64,000 nt of DNA from Locusta migratoria (taxonomy: Eukaryota; Arthropoda; Insecta; Orthoptera; Acrididae), in contig CM048748.1 in assembly GCA_026315105.1 (NCBI GenBank), forward strand, positions 24,828,078 to 24,892,077, given 5' to 3'. A program made the position numbers and the translations under genes. Every line of letters begins with the position of its first letter. Within the stretch, counting starts at the first letter, position 1. Under the pieces are notes generated by a model that was given only the letters and a program-made list of their open reading frames with translations, had not been told where the DNA came from and did no database searches. Below are positions 45,561 to 55,320 of the stretch, one piece after another.

Positions 45561-45865
45561 TTGCCGTAGGTGTCTGTATTGGCTTAAAACTAAACTTAAA
45601 ATTAATCGATTGCTCATTCCTTGTCCTTATCTCAGTTCAGAACCTATTGACTAAACAAGCACTTCTTCCAACACGTCTAACACGGAGCACACAACGCTGA
45701 AATGAACTACGTTGGGGGCAGGTTGTAAACACCGGCTACTTAGAACCAGCTCAATAAATTACGTTGTTTGCCTGAAATCTTACTTCATGTGTAGAGTGTC
45801 GCTTTCTCATGACAGAAAGCGCTCTAATAACCATGAACGGACGTTACAGTGGACGTAATATAGGT
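45561..45865. other. Possible 3' region of the L1/Tx1-like element
   Basis: No clear coding blocks or poly(A) tail. Confidence 0.3.
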
Positions 45866-47060
45866 TTACATCTACATGGGATATTCTGCAAATCACTTTT
45901 AATTACCTTTATACTATTCGTCTACCATTCTCGAATAGCGCGCAGGAAGAAAGAACACATGACTCTCCCTGTTCGAGCTCTGATTTCTCGCATTTTATTC
46001 TGATGATCATTTCTACCTATGTAGGTGGCAGTCAACAATATATTCACGCGTTCGGAGGATAATATTGGCGTTTGGAGTTTAGTAATTGGTGATAGGAGTA
46101 TCGTGACATTACAAATGAGCTGCCTTTCTTTGGACTCTTTCGATGTCCTCCGTCAAACCCACCTGATAAGGATCCCACACTGAGCAACAATACTCCAAAA
46201 AACAGGCGGACAAGCATAGTGTAAACCAGTCTGTTTAGTAGTTATGCTGAATCTTTTAAGGGTTCTACCAATAAAACGCAGTCTCTGGTTCGCCTTTCCC
46301 ACGTCATTATCTACGTGTTATTTCCAGTAAAGTATGAAGTAACAGTAATTTCTATGTATTTTATGGAGTTTACGGCCTTCAGATTCGATTGATTTATCTT
46401 ATAAACAAAGTTTAACAGATTTCTTTTCGCACTCATGTGGACTATTTCACACTCCTTATTATTATAGTCAATTGTCAGTTTTTACACCATACTGGTATCT
46501 TATTTAGATCGTTCTGCAGTTGGTTTTGATCTTCAGATGACATTACTAGACGATAAATGATGGAGCCATCTGCAAACAACCTTAGAGAGCTGCTTAGATT
46601 TTCTACCAAATCGTTTCTGTAGATAAGGAATGGCAGAGTACCAATAACACTACCCTGTGGAACGGCGGATACCACCTTTGTATTAGTCGATGCCTTAGCA
46701 TCGATTACTACAAGCCGGCCGCGGTGGCCGAGGGGACTGAGGCGCTCCAGTCACGGTCTGCACGGCCACTGCGGTCGGGGGTTCGAATCCCCCCTCGGGC
46801 ATGGCTATTTGTGCCGTCCTTAGGATTAGCTAGTTCATAAGTAGTTTGTAAGTTCAGGGGTTGATGACCCCGTAGTTAAGTCCCATAAGCTATACAAACA
46901 TTTGAACATTTTTTGATTACTACAAACTGTGCCCTCTGACAGGAATTTCCCTATCCAGTCACAAATTTCGGACGATATTTCATAACCACGCAATTTGATT
47001 AAAAGCCGTTTGTGAGGTACGGTGTAAAAAGCCTACTTCCGTATCAACACCAATTACTTC
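45866..47060 (-). mobile_element. CR1-like non-LTR element, split by a SINE
   Basis: Right to left on the minus strand: motif A region with KAFYTVPHKRLL-like wording near 47050-46990, a WIGKFLS stretch, then beyond the SINE the MVSAVPQGSVIGTLPFLIYR block (46675) and SLRLFADGSIIYRLV, where the second catalytic D is replaced by G. Thumb and C-terminus are decayed. The 3' end is near CCATGTAGATGTAAA at about 45868, matching the family tail. Confidence 0.75.
46703..46925 (+). mobile_element. tRNA-derived SINE with 11-bp target duplication
   Basis: The SINE at 46714-46914 is bordered by exact GATTACTACAA at 46703-46713 and 46915-46925. It is complete and lies in the CR1-like copy. Confidence 0.97.
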
Positions 47061-48352
47061 CAATGTTTCGAAGAGAGAAACTAAGATTGGGGTTTAATGT
47101 TCCGCCAACGGTGTTTTTGCAAAATGGTGGTGAATGAATGCGGCCGTTCCCTTTGAAATTGCAATTGCTTGGTATTGAGAAATCACGAAAAACTAAATCT
47201 GTATAGTCGGAGGTGTATTTCAATCACTGTGTACCCGAATGCGATCCACCTGTGTTTCTACTGCTCCACCCCACTTGGTATCATAATGTGTCGATTATCT
47301 ACAAGACAATGCTATCAATTATTCTGCAACTAATAGTTGCTGAACTTCATAAAGACGTAGCCATATTTCTCCTTAATTACGCTGCAGGTAATGTCAGATG
47401 ACAGCCACGCAACAAGCACAAACACGCCACAGGTTGGAAACAAAATGCCGCCCTATTAAAAATTTAGTGAAACATCTGCAGTGTATCCCTTTCCCAGGCC
47501 GCGGATCTTCATGCAACACGAGAGAGTGCTGTTTATCTGCGAGTTGCAGCTCTTTTCGTATCTGATCCATATTTCTCCCTTGTTTTTCGGCCGCCGCGGA
47601 AGAGGCTAACCAAGGAGGAAAAGCTCACGGAAAGAAAGGGAGCAGATTCTTGGCATGATAAAACCGTAGCGGCTGATTTCGCGTGACTGTTGTTAGGGGC
47701 GCGTTCCTTGCCTCCGCGCCCCCTCCCACCCTCCAGAGAAAGGAGGCGACCCTCTTTAGGCCGCTACTGTAGCGGCTCGCAGCTCTGCCTGATGTACGGC
47801 ATAATTTCTCTTCTGTCCTCCGGGGCTGCTTCGCTCGCTGCCTCCCTCTATTTATCCGTTGCCCTGAAGGGCTCAGCGTGACCTGAATCCCGCCGGCACG
47901 CCACCCCAGAAAGTCTACGAGTAGAGGCGGAAATGAATCTGCCTGAACTCGGTAGTTTAATTTCCGCACAAGTACCTGTTTTAGCGCGTCCTCGCAATTA
48001 ATTGATGTTGTTCACTAGTTGTGTAATCTCTACGCTAAGGAGAAGCTACAAATAAATTTCCCGTGCACTGAAGTTTCCCGACTGCTATTTCAATGTAGCA
48101 TGTTGTGACGTTGTAATAATTGAATGATTGTGCCGCATTTGGTGAGTTTAATGTACGGCCCTATCGATAATTTGCGTGTGGTTCACCAGCATTATGGTAT
48201 CATTACGAAAATAATTATAAATCACTCTTTTCAATCACGCAATTATCGGTAAAAGATCACTTGGTTTCAATCTTAGACAATAAATCACTAGGGATAGCTG
48301 GGGTTCCTAATCCTACTAAATAAAAAATCGGAGGATTCAATGTTCAATATAG
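47061..48352. other. Intergenic stretch with GC-rich patch
   Basis: Between about 47590 and 47910 the sequence is GC- and CpG-rich and includes the short palindrome GGCCGCTACTGTAGCGGC near 47760. It resembles a CpG-rich regulatory region, but no transcript can be inferred from sequence alone. Confidence 0.4.
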
Positions 48353-48424
48353 TATTTGTAAAATGACATGTTGACTACAGCTGTTTACTTTATTAGCTCA
48401 AAGCTACCGGTTTCGGTTTATGTA

Positions 48425-49933
48425 AGGGAAAAGGGTTGTACCTTGGGACATTTTTCATACTATAATTTTTTACAAGAAATTTGAAAATTTACCCCATCAC
48501 AGGCACCAATTTTAGGCTGTATTGAACGAACAACAGTTTAGGCTAGCTAGAATATTTACACAATTATTCACCAACAAAGACTTTTGTGACACTTATCCCA
48601 AGATACAACCTATGGTTTCATCTTGGGACAGTGGTGGTTTTACTTTGGGACACGGTGATCAATTTCAATTTCTCACTTTTATGAATGAAAAAATCGTATT
48701 GGTATTACGTAGTACTTGTTTATTTGTTGGTCCATATACAAAAGTTATTTTAACTTAAAACAAGAGATGGTGGGAATAAAATAGTAAATGAATGAAACCC
48801 ACAACACACCAATGGAGCTGGCAGTTCTTTCATTATATTTCTGCTACCTCCAGAGATACTACCAAGCTCGAGAATTTCTTCGTCAGAAGATGTGGAAGAT
48901 GACCTTTGTTAGTTTAGTGGCTTCTTTCTTTGGGAAAGACTTCTTTTTCTTGGTGTTTATCTTTTCCTGTTTCATCAAGATTGCAGACTTTCTGAGGTTG
49001 TAGAACATATATGGAATAAACTTCTTGGAGTTTTTTTTGAAAAGGGTCAACGTTCGGTTTGTTGAAAGATGCCATTTGACCTGGTTTTCTAAGGGATATT
49101 CTGTTCTTATAAGATTTCCGAAAGGTTCTGTACCATTGTCTTCTAGCCAATTCCTCTGCCTCCCATGTCACTGGATATTTAATGTTGTTAGCTTTAGCGT
49201 ATTGGAAGCTAACTTTTTCAGATCATCCACAGTCACACCAAAGTTCCACTGCGCAACCCTTACTATATAAGAAACAAGTTCTTCCTCTTACTCTGTGGTG
49301 AGGACTTTTTGTGTAGCACTGCTGGCTTCATATTTGAAATGAGTTTGACCAGAAAATTTGAGTTTTTGGATGTGGCTAGCAAGAGTACTTTTCGAAACTC
49401 CATATACTTCAGCCGCTTATCGTATAGATAGTTTCTGTGTAATAACGTCATTTGCAGCTACATCCATGCACTCCGCACTTGGTTTTACTCTTTTCCTTCC
49501 CACCTTAATTCTACCCATCTAAAAAGATAAACGAACATAAGTAAAACTGTAGACGAAATGTTTGGTTGTACTTTGGAACATGTCCCAAGGTGCAACCAGA
49601 GAAGTGTCCCAAGGTAAAACCAAATACACAATAACAGAAAACAATATCCTAATCTATTTACACATTTATATCGTTATAACTTATGGTATCAATAGCTTAC
49701 TTAAACGATACCCTACAACACTGTATATATCTTCTAAAGATAGTGGCTAAATTTTACTTTCAAACACGAAAACTTGTAAAACTCCTCCTCAGATCTCAAA
49801 CATCATCCAAATACAACATGGCCTCCTAATCCGTCTAAAGATACGCCTGACAACTTTACTTTGTAGTTCTTAGTGTTGCCACTCGAGTGCACTGCCTTTA
49901 TTAAAAACCGTCGCAAGGTACAACCCTTTCCCC
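48425..49933 (-). mobile_element. pogo/Tigger-like DNA transposon with TIRs and TA duplications
   Basis: A 1.5-kb element. The left end reads AGGGAAAAGGGTTGTACCTTG; the right end read inward reads GGGGAAAGGGTTGTACCTTG. These are near-identical inverted termini of about 20 bp. TA stands directly outside both ends (48423-48424 and 49934-49935), as expected for pogo-type insertion at TA. Subterminal repeats of the kind CTTGGGACA / TGTCCCAAGG occur several times near both ends (48445, 48625, 48647, 49580, 49604). The transposase is on the minus strand and broken. Confidence 0.88.
48780..49518 (-). pseudogene. pogo/Tigger transposase N-terminal half, broken
   Basis: Minus strand from 49518: MGRIKVGRKRVKPSAECMD, then YGVSKSTLASHIQKLKFSG as a psq-type helix-turn-helix region, then a second binding half (VDDLKKLASNTLKL, RTEYPLENQVKWHL). 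The frame shifts at several points; 49171-48914 is open. It ends with NPNVDPFQKKLQEVYSIY-like wording and VCNLDETG, where DET is the first catalytic acidic motif of the pogo DDE domain. The rest of the DDE domain is missing, so the element is internally deleted and non-autonomous. Confidence 0.75.
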
Positions 49934-50017
49934 TACCATTCTCAAGCGCCAGCAGAGAAGCATGAAGCCTAATATTTATTTTAAATAAAACACACTTACT
50001 TCAGCCAAGATCGCTAG

Positions 50018-50046
50018 TTTATTTATTTATTTATTTATTTATTTTT
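50018..50046. repeat. (TTTA)n microsatellite
   Basis: About seven TTTA units next to the small palindrome. Confidence 0.9.
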
Positions 50047-50080
50047 TACTGGTTTCGATGAAGTATGACATTATCTTCAG
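50047..50080 (-). ncRNA. Hammerhead-like motif, left arm (candidate)
   Basis: Minus strand: CTGAAGA, a weak stem II, GAAACCAGTA with a three-pair stem III. The core letters are intact, but stem II has only about three pairs with a mismatch at its base. Confidence 0.3.
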
Positions 50081-50155
50081 AATTTTTCTTTTTGCAATGT
50101 TCTGTTATTCTCAATAAAAAATTTATTGAAAATAGGAGAGCATTGTAAAAAAATT

Positions 50156-50189
50156 CTGAAAATGATGACATAGTTCATCGAAACCGGTA
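50156..50189 (+). ncRNA. Hammerhead-like motif, right arm (candidate, decayed core)
   Basis: CTGAAAA, T, GATGA...TCATC as a five-pair stem II, GAAACCGGTA. Stem II is good, but core G8 is A. Confidence 0.3.
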
Positions 50190-50327
50190 AAAAAAAAAAA
50201 AAGGCGTAATATGCTACTTAACTATTTATTTTAAAGTTTTTCAATGTTGTAATATTATATTTTACAAAACCGGTAGCTTTGAGCTAATAAAGTAAACAGC
50301 TGTGGTCAACATGTCATTTTACAAATA

Positions 50328-50875
50328 TTTAAAAGCTGTTAAGTCGCACCACATTTTCATTTTCCTGTTCAATATGGTAATGTATTATAAAAAAGGGCGG
50401 CGAACAAATTCAGGAATGAAACAAAAGTAATGAATATGTAATAAGGATGCCACAACCTCTACCTATTATCAAAAATGACTCATACTGAGGACGTGTTAAA
50501 TGTTTAAAGGAAAATTAAAAATTCCAACGTGGTATAGAATACAACTAGAAGCTCTAGAACAGTCAACTAGTGTAAGGTACATTGCGCTATAGCAAATGCA
50601 ATGTTGTATATCACCAACTCCCAATACTGCTCTGATAAGAAGATGCGGCGGCTGGCCACCGTAGAGGAGTCAGTTCAACGTCAAGCTCAAGCTGTATGAC
50701 GGTGGATACGCAGTAAACGAATGGCTTCGTTCAAAAAAACTCCTGAGTTGAAGTCATTCAACTATCTAAGCCGAACAAGGGGTTCTCACATACTGCTCGC
50801 CTCACTGGCCAAGAGCAGAAGAGAAGCTCAAGTGTAAGCTTGTAAATGAGTACTTCGAAATGCAAATACAACGAC
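50328..50875. other. Intergenic stretch
   Basis: AT-rich; no recognised features. Confidence 0.5.
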
Positions 50876-51000
50876 ATTAAAGATAACTCTGAAGCACTGA
50901 ATTAAAGTTTTTGATGCGACCGGAAATCGAATCCAGATCTCCATGCTTACTAGTCAGGCGTCTTCCCGCTCGACCACTAGCGATTAAGGCGCCTCGGAAT
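50876..51000 (-). mobile_element. tRNA-like SINE fragment, copy 1
   Basis: AAAGATAACTCTGAAGCACT, then TGATGCGACCGGAAATCGAATCC (reverse of a B box) and CGCTCGACCACTAGCGATTA (reverse of an A-box side). Matched by the copy at 51213. Confidence 0.65.
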
Positions 51001-51212
51001 AGTATAAGCACGATTTACTTCACATTACAAACTTTAATTCAGCTTCTGTGTTCCATAGAATATTGCCACTACATCCAAGGCTCACCATGTAGCGGAATAG
51101 CACCTCGGATATGGACATATTTGAACATTCCTGTCTAAGGTGATATAAATATCAATGTAAAGGGTAAATATATAATCCCTGAGGCGCTTTTTCGTCTCGT
51201 ATAGGTCAAAGA

Positions 51213-51345
51213 CGTTAAAGATAAATCTGAAGCATTGAATCAAAATTTGTGATGCGATCGGGAATCGAACCCGGACCGCCATGCTTACTAGGCAGTAAGC
51301 ATGGAACTGCCCACCTGCCTCTTTGCTCCACGAACGCTAATAGGC
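51213..51345 (-). mobile_element. tRNA-like SINE fragment, copy 2
   Basis: AAAGATAAATCTGAAGCATT, TGATGCGATCGGGAATCGAACCC, then a diverged anticodon side that includes a small palindrome GCTTACTAGGCAGTAAGC. It shares leader and B-box region with the copy 337 bp to the left, so both belong to one family. Confidence 0.65.
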
Positions 51346-51952
51346 GAATCCACGACTCACTTTGCAGCAAGACACAAGTCTCTCCAGACCGTTTTCTCAA
51401 GAGCCAATCACAGCTATAGCTTCAAATCTCTCTCCCGCCATTTTATGTGCGATACGGCAGTGGCCATGGGCCGGTCAGCAACCTGTAACTTCGCACGGGA
51501 AATCAACACGCCACGCCCTCGTGATACGGTTAGACTGACCTCACCACTACCCGTCTTCTGTCACTGACTTGGATGTGTACCCGTTTCCAACCAAGAAAAG
51601 TACTACTTGCGAATATTGTTAACATTAAATGTTCCCTACCAGCATCAACCAGATTTATCAGTGACCTAGTCAACATATTCCCACTCTTACTACCTACTTT
51701 TGTTTTCAGATTATGCAGAATCAAAGTGGCACCAGTAATTATACGTTATACATAAATGCACGTTATTACTTATTAACACGTAAACATAGCACGCAAGGTG
51801 GTGACATTTCCTGTCACCTTACAAGTTCTAACGCGGAAGATCAATTTGACGAAAGGGACGCTACTTCAAGTAAATACAGCATATTTTAATGCGAATGCAG
51901 AATAAAAATTCAGACGAAACGGCAAAGTCAACTTCCCGTGCAACGAATTATA
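51346..51952. other. Intergenic stretch
   Basis: No recognised features; an 88-codon ORF at 51301-51567 starts inside the SINE and is probably chance. Confidence 0.45.
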
Positions 51953-53010
51953 TACGAGGGGCGGCTACAAAATAAGTTCCGTTTCTATTTCTATCCGTGG
52001 CAGCGCTACGATCGCAGTTCCGAGCATGCGTGGCAGTTTCACTGACTCAAGGAGAAGAAATGTTCAAATGTCTGTAAATCTATCGGACCAAACTGCGTGG
52101 TCATCAGACCGTAGCTTACAAACTACTTTAACCTAGGTAAACTAACCTAAGGACAAACACACACAACCATGCCCTAGGGAGGACTCGAACCTCCACGGCG
52201 AGCAACCGCGCGCTCCGCAGCGAGACGCTTTAGATCGCTCGACTACTCCACCGCGGCAAGGAGAAGACATGTACGCCATTTTCAGATTGCTATTGCCAAT
52301 GTGTGCTTTGTAGTGCTTCTTTATAATGTCGGCCGTAATTGAAAATGGCGCCGCGTGTGAAATCAGATCTGTGATTCGTTTTCTAAATGCAAAGAAAATT
52401 AAACCAAAGGAAATTCATAGGCGAATCTATGAGGTTTTCGGACAAATTTCTAGGAGTGATTGAATGGTCAGAATTAGGGTTAGGCGATTCAGTGACGGAC
52501 GTGATCCAGTGCACGATAAAGAACGAAGTGAATGACAGTCTTTGCTTACTGATGAACTGGTTCACAAAATTGAAGAGAAGATTAAGTACAACCGTAGGAT
52601 TACACTTAGTACCCTTGCTATGGAAGTTACGCAAATCTCACGATCACCAATGCATGAAATTGTTGCTAAAAACCTGAAATTTCGAGAACTTTGCTCACGG
52701 TGGGTACCCAAAATTCTCATAACGACTCTAATGTCTTCTTACGCCTAAAAGCTGTGTTTGGTGGACACCACTGATAATAAGATAAAAGAAAATGTTACTA
52801 CATGGTTGAATACACAGGGGGCAACCTTCTATGAAAAAGGCATACAAAAACTTGTGCCACACTATGTTATGTGACTGCAAAATTTCGGAAGCTATGTAGA
52901 GAAGTTGTTTAACAGTTGTAGGTTTTCGTGCAGTAAATATTTTTTCTGTTTCAGTACACGTTCTTTTTATATAATCAAACAGAACTTACTTTGTGGACAT
53001 ACCTCTTATA
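51953..53010 (+). mobile_element. mariner-type DNA transposon, internally deleted, split by a SINE
   Basis: The left end reads TACGAGGGGCGGCTACAAAA then TAAGTTCCGTTT. The right end, read inward, gives TAAGAGGTATGTCCACAAAG then TAAGTTCTGTTT. These are matching inverted termini next to TA dinucleotides. Transposase pieces on the plus strand: CEIRSVIRFLNAKKIKPKEI followed by HRRIYEVFG (helix-turn-helix), damaged sequence, ISRSPMHEIVAKNLKFRELC then SRWVPKIL, then directly the C-terminal part (NKIKENVTTWLNTQGATFYE, IQKLVPHYVM, SYVEKLFN). The catalytic DD34D core is deleted between about 52760 and 52775, so it cannot move by itself. Confidence 0.82.
52048..52271 (-). mobile_element. tRNA-derived SINE, divergent head, inside the mariner element
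   Basis: Minus-strand SINE at about 52063-52256 with a head reading CGCTCCGCAGCGAGACGC and B-box side GGACTCGAACCTCC. CAAGGAGAAGAAATG (52048-52062) and CAAGGAGAAGACATG (52257-52271) are a 15-bp target duplication with one mismatch. Confidence 0.93.
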
Positions 53011-53194
53011 TATCGTTATCTGAGCTAATCCAGCTGTTGTGCTTCGATGAAAAGCCGTATAATTTCACAAATGCGTGATTACCTTGGCGTTTTAGGATTT
53101 TTTCTACGAGAAATACTTCTCGGTTCAGAAGTTTCCTGCAGTTCTTCCGTATAGCAAGTGCCCGTAATGTCTTGTCCATCACTTCTTTTTAAAG

Positions 53195-53960
53195 TGTGGG
53201 TTCTAGGATTCATTCGTTGAACTTAGGAAACTGTAAATATCTTCGTTGAACAGTTCGGTAAATTTCTCAAACACAGTCTTATATTGCGAAATTCGTACAT
53301 CATCACCATTTTTGAATTTCTGTTTGCGTGGATCAGTCATGTTTATATGATTGTAAACGGTATTTAGAAGGCTTTCGTCTCTGACAGCGATGGGACGCAT
53401 TTTTATATTACGGTGCTTAGTTCAATTATACTGATCAATTATTTTCGGTAGAATATCAATCCACTTGTATGAACCACGGAGGTTAAATTCGCCCCACATA
53501 CGTTGTTTAATAATCCTATCCAATCGCTCCAGAGTACTAGCTTTTATCTGGGAGGATGGTGAGTAATGATTAATCCAGTATCGCTCCATTACTTCCGCGA
53601 AATGTGCATTGTAAAATTCACCGCCGTGATCGGTTTTTAGATTGCCGGAGATAGATTAGTACTTTTTTTAACAGTTGTTCAAACATACTTCCAAGTTCCT
53701 TTGCTAATTTTTCCGTCTCTGGTACGCCCCAGGCAAATTTGAAAAATGTATCCATAACAATTAGAATGTATCTGAATCCCTCATTGACACGTCAATACTT
53801 TCTCTTATCTACGACATCTGCCTGCCATACGTCGTCTAGGCCCATGATTATGACACTCCCTCGTGGAAACGTTCTGCATCCTGGATTACGTAGTTCCCGA
53901 ACAACTGTTTCCATTGCTGATACTCAATGAGTTTTTTTCCTCGAAGTTCTGAAATTTATG
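53195..53960 (-). pseudogene. Polinton-type integrase, broken
   Basis: Minus strand: after damaged N-terminal sequence near 53930, the catalytic core reads LKTDHGGEFYNAHFAEVMER with the second acidic residue, and the third acidic residue occurs in IKASTLERLDRIIKQRMWG. There are 33 residues between the two, slightly fewer than in D35E integrases. A KWIDILPKIIDQYN segment and KMRPI follow, then a chromodomain-less tail KFKNGDDVRISQYKTVFEK. The first acidic motif is not readable. It would insert the element into host DNA. Broken by an in-frame TAA near 53430 and others upstream. Confidence 0.65.
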
Positions 53961-54119
53961 ATATGATTTCATTCGTGTGGGCAGTATAACATGCTGCTGA
54001 TGAATTCATAAGCAGTTGTAGACGTTCTATTATTTTGTTCAGGTCGTCAAAATATACATACTGCAGGGTCAAATTGTTCAGTTATTTATTCTGAATGTCA
54101 GTACTCTTACATAGCCGAA

Positions 54120-54492
54120 TTTACCGGCAAAGCAGGATTAATGATAATCTTGTACTTTAACTGCCTTCTGCCTTTATACGTCCATTTTTGTTGTTCTTCC
54201 TGTGTGCTTTTGTTATTTGTAACATTTCGGCATGTGTTTGCAGATCATTTGGGCTGAACTTTTCTGGATTCTATGTCTTTAGAAATATCAACTCCAATAA
54301 ACCAGACGTGCTAGGGTATGTCTTTGCCCTGACCAGTATATTTTCATCTTGCGTCAAAAGTATAGATAATTTACCGAGTTTGTATGGCTTTTCTTTAAGT
54401 ACTCCACGTATTTCGTCAATTGGTGCATTACCGCGATGATTAATGTATTCAGTAATATCTGCGTCGTCATCATCATCTTCTTCTTTCAGCAT
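54120..54492 (-). pseudogene. DUF8207-like Polinton protein fragment
   Basis: Begins with an acidic MLKEEDDDDDADITEY segment, then GVLKEKPYKLGKLSILL, a TYPSTSGLLELIFLK block, and after a frameshift SPNDLQTHAEMLQITKAHRK. The G-L-x-ELIF...DL...Y/A...I..TNAHR pattern resembles DUF8207-type proteins seen beside integrase genes in arthropod Polinton-like elements. The function is not known to me. Confidence 0.5.
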
Positions 54493-54559
54493 TCCTAATG
54501 TTTGCGAGTCCGCTCAGACTATTGGTTATCGGCTTAAAACTTTCTGAGAGCGTTTCTTC

Positions 54560-54830
54560 TCGCTGCTATTGATCTAATTTCCGCCGAATAGCTTTGCGAG
54601 CTTAGATAAGTTTTTGCTTGTGTTCGACACAATACCTCACTTCTTCAGTTTATCAACTTTCGTGGCGATCCCTATGATTATCCTCAAGAACTCGGTGAAG
54701 CGTGCGTTAAGTGCGTCAGTTTTTTCATATAGTACACATTTCAAAAGGTCCCTAATATGGGTGTCTACTTCCTGTGATTCAAGAGCTGTAATACAGCTAT
54801 TTGTGCTCTAATTGCATTGGTTGTTCCTTG
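54560..54830 (-). other. Linker with possible coiled-coil coding remnant
   Basis: The minus strand can be read as ALESQEVDTHIRDLLKCVLY and FTEFLRIIIGIATKVDKLKK, an amphipathic stretch that may be the N-terminal part of the protein above. Stops separate it from the DUF8207-like block. Confidence 0.35.
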
Positions 54831-54984
54831 CAATGACTGCATGTCATACGCGCAAAACTATCCATTGCATACTGATACAATTAAGTACACACACCGTCTT
54901 TTTTAGGATGGAGCAGTTCTAGGAAGTTGAGAATATATCGACCGTAGTTCAGTTTCCTCGTTTTGGTCAAAAACCTAGATACCA

Positions 54985-55320
54985 TACGGTGCATGATTCT
55001 AGCAATCGACACATATAGATATAAATTCATTAAACGTCATTTCAGATGCAACAAGTGCCTAGTAAATATGCTTTAAATTAGTGTTATCCTGCCTGAAATC
55101 AATAATAAGATTGGCATTATCTCTTATTAGCTGTTTTGGAATTCTTGAATATGACTCAAGTAAAAAAATATCGACATTGAAAGTGGTGGCCAAAGCAAAA
55201 ATAATTGCGAAAATTATCCCGGTTTTCCATAGCAATCTCATCGAAAATCAGTACACTGGTTTTACCTTGTCAAACGTTGGTACGTCACTGCTTTCCCTAA
55301 TGGTCCGCTAGATAACACCA
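54985..55320 (-). pseudogene. Polinton packaging-type ATPase C-terminal fragment, broken
   Basis: The frame 55241-55059 carries FLLESYSRIPKQLIRDNANL and DFRQDNTNLKHIY, then a TAG, then SEMTFNEFI in the same frame. The order (acidic strand, S-x-IPKQLIRDNAN, F-x-QDN-x-NLKHIY, EMTF-x-EF) corresponds to the C-terminal half of the A32/FtsK-like ATPase of Polintons. The Walker A motif would lie further upstream and was not found. The family role is DNA packaging. Confidence 0.6.

Larger units (their letters stand above)
50047..50189. repeat. Small foldback palindrome with hammerhead-like motifs at both ends
   Basis: Arms of about 64 bp (50047-50110 and 50126-50189) pair around a 15-bp loop. The left end reads TACTGGTTTCGATGAA and the right end TTCATCGAAACCGGTA. 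Confidence 0.85.
48353..50327. repeat. Inverted repeat pair with a pogo transposon between the arms
   Basis: The 60-bp arm at 48353-48413 (TTTGTAAAATGACATG... to ...AAAGCTACCGGTTT) is matched almost exactly in reverse complement at 50268-50327. Both arms contain the ACCGGTAGC end seen in the hammerhead-like motifs; on the minus strand the left arm reads GAAACCGGTA at 48405-48414. The region between holds the pogo element and a second, smaller palindrome. Confidence 0.85.
53195..55320 (-). mobile_element. Polinton/Maverick-type element fragment
   Basis: Three gene remnants lie in the same direction within 2.1 kb: packaging-type ATPase, a DUF8207-like protein, and a retroviral-type integrase. 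This set is characteristic of Polinton/Maverick elements and their relatives, which normally span 15-20 kb with protein-primed polymerase and capsid genes; none of those was recognised here. Each remnant has stops or frameshifts. No terminal repeat was identified, so the limits given are those of the recognisable genes. Confidence 0.6.

Noticed and set aside
48270..48420. Mitochondrial insertion (NUMT) or rRNA
   Set aside because: The phrase CACTAGGGATAGC near 48287 looked briefly rRNA-like, but the surroundings do not continue an rRNA pattern.
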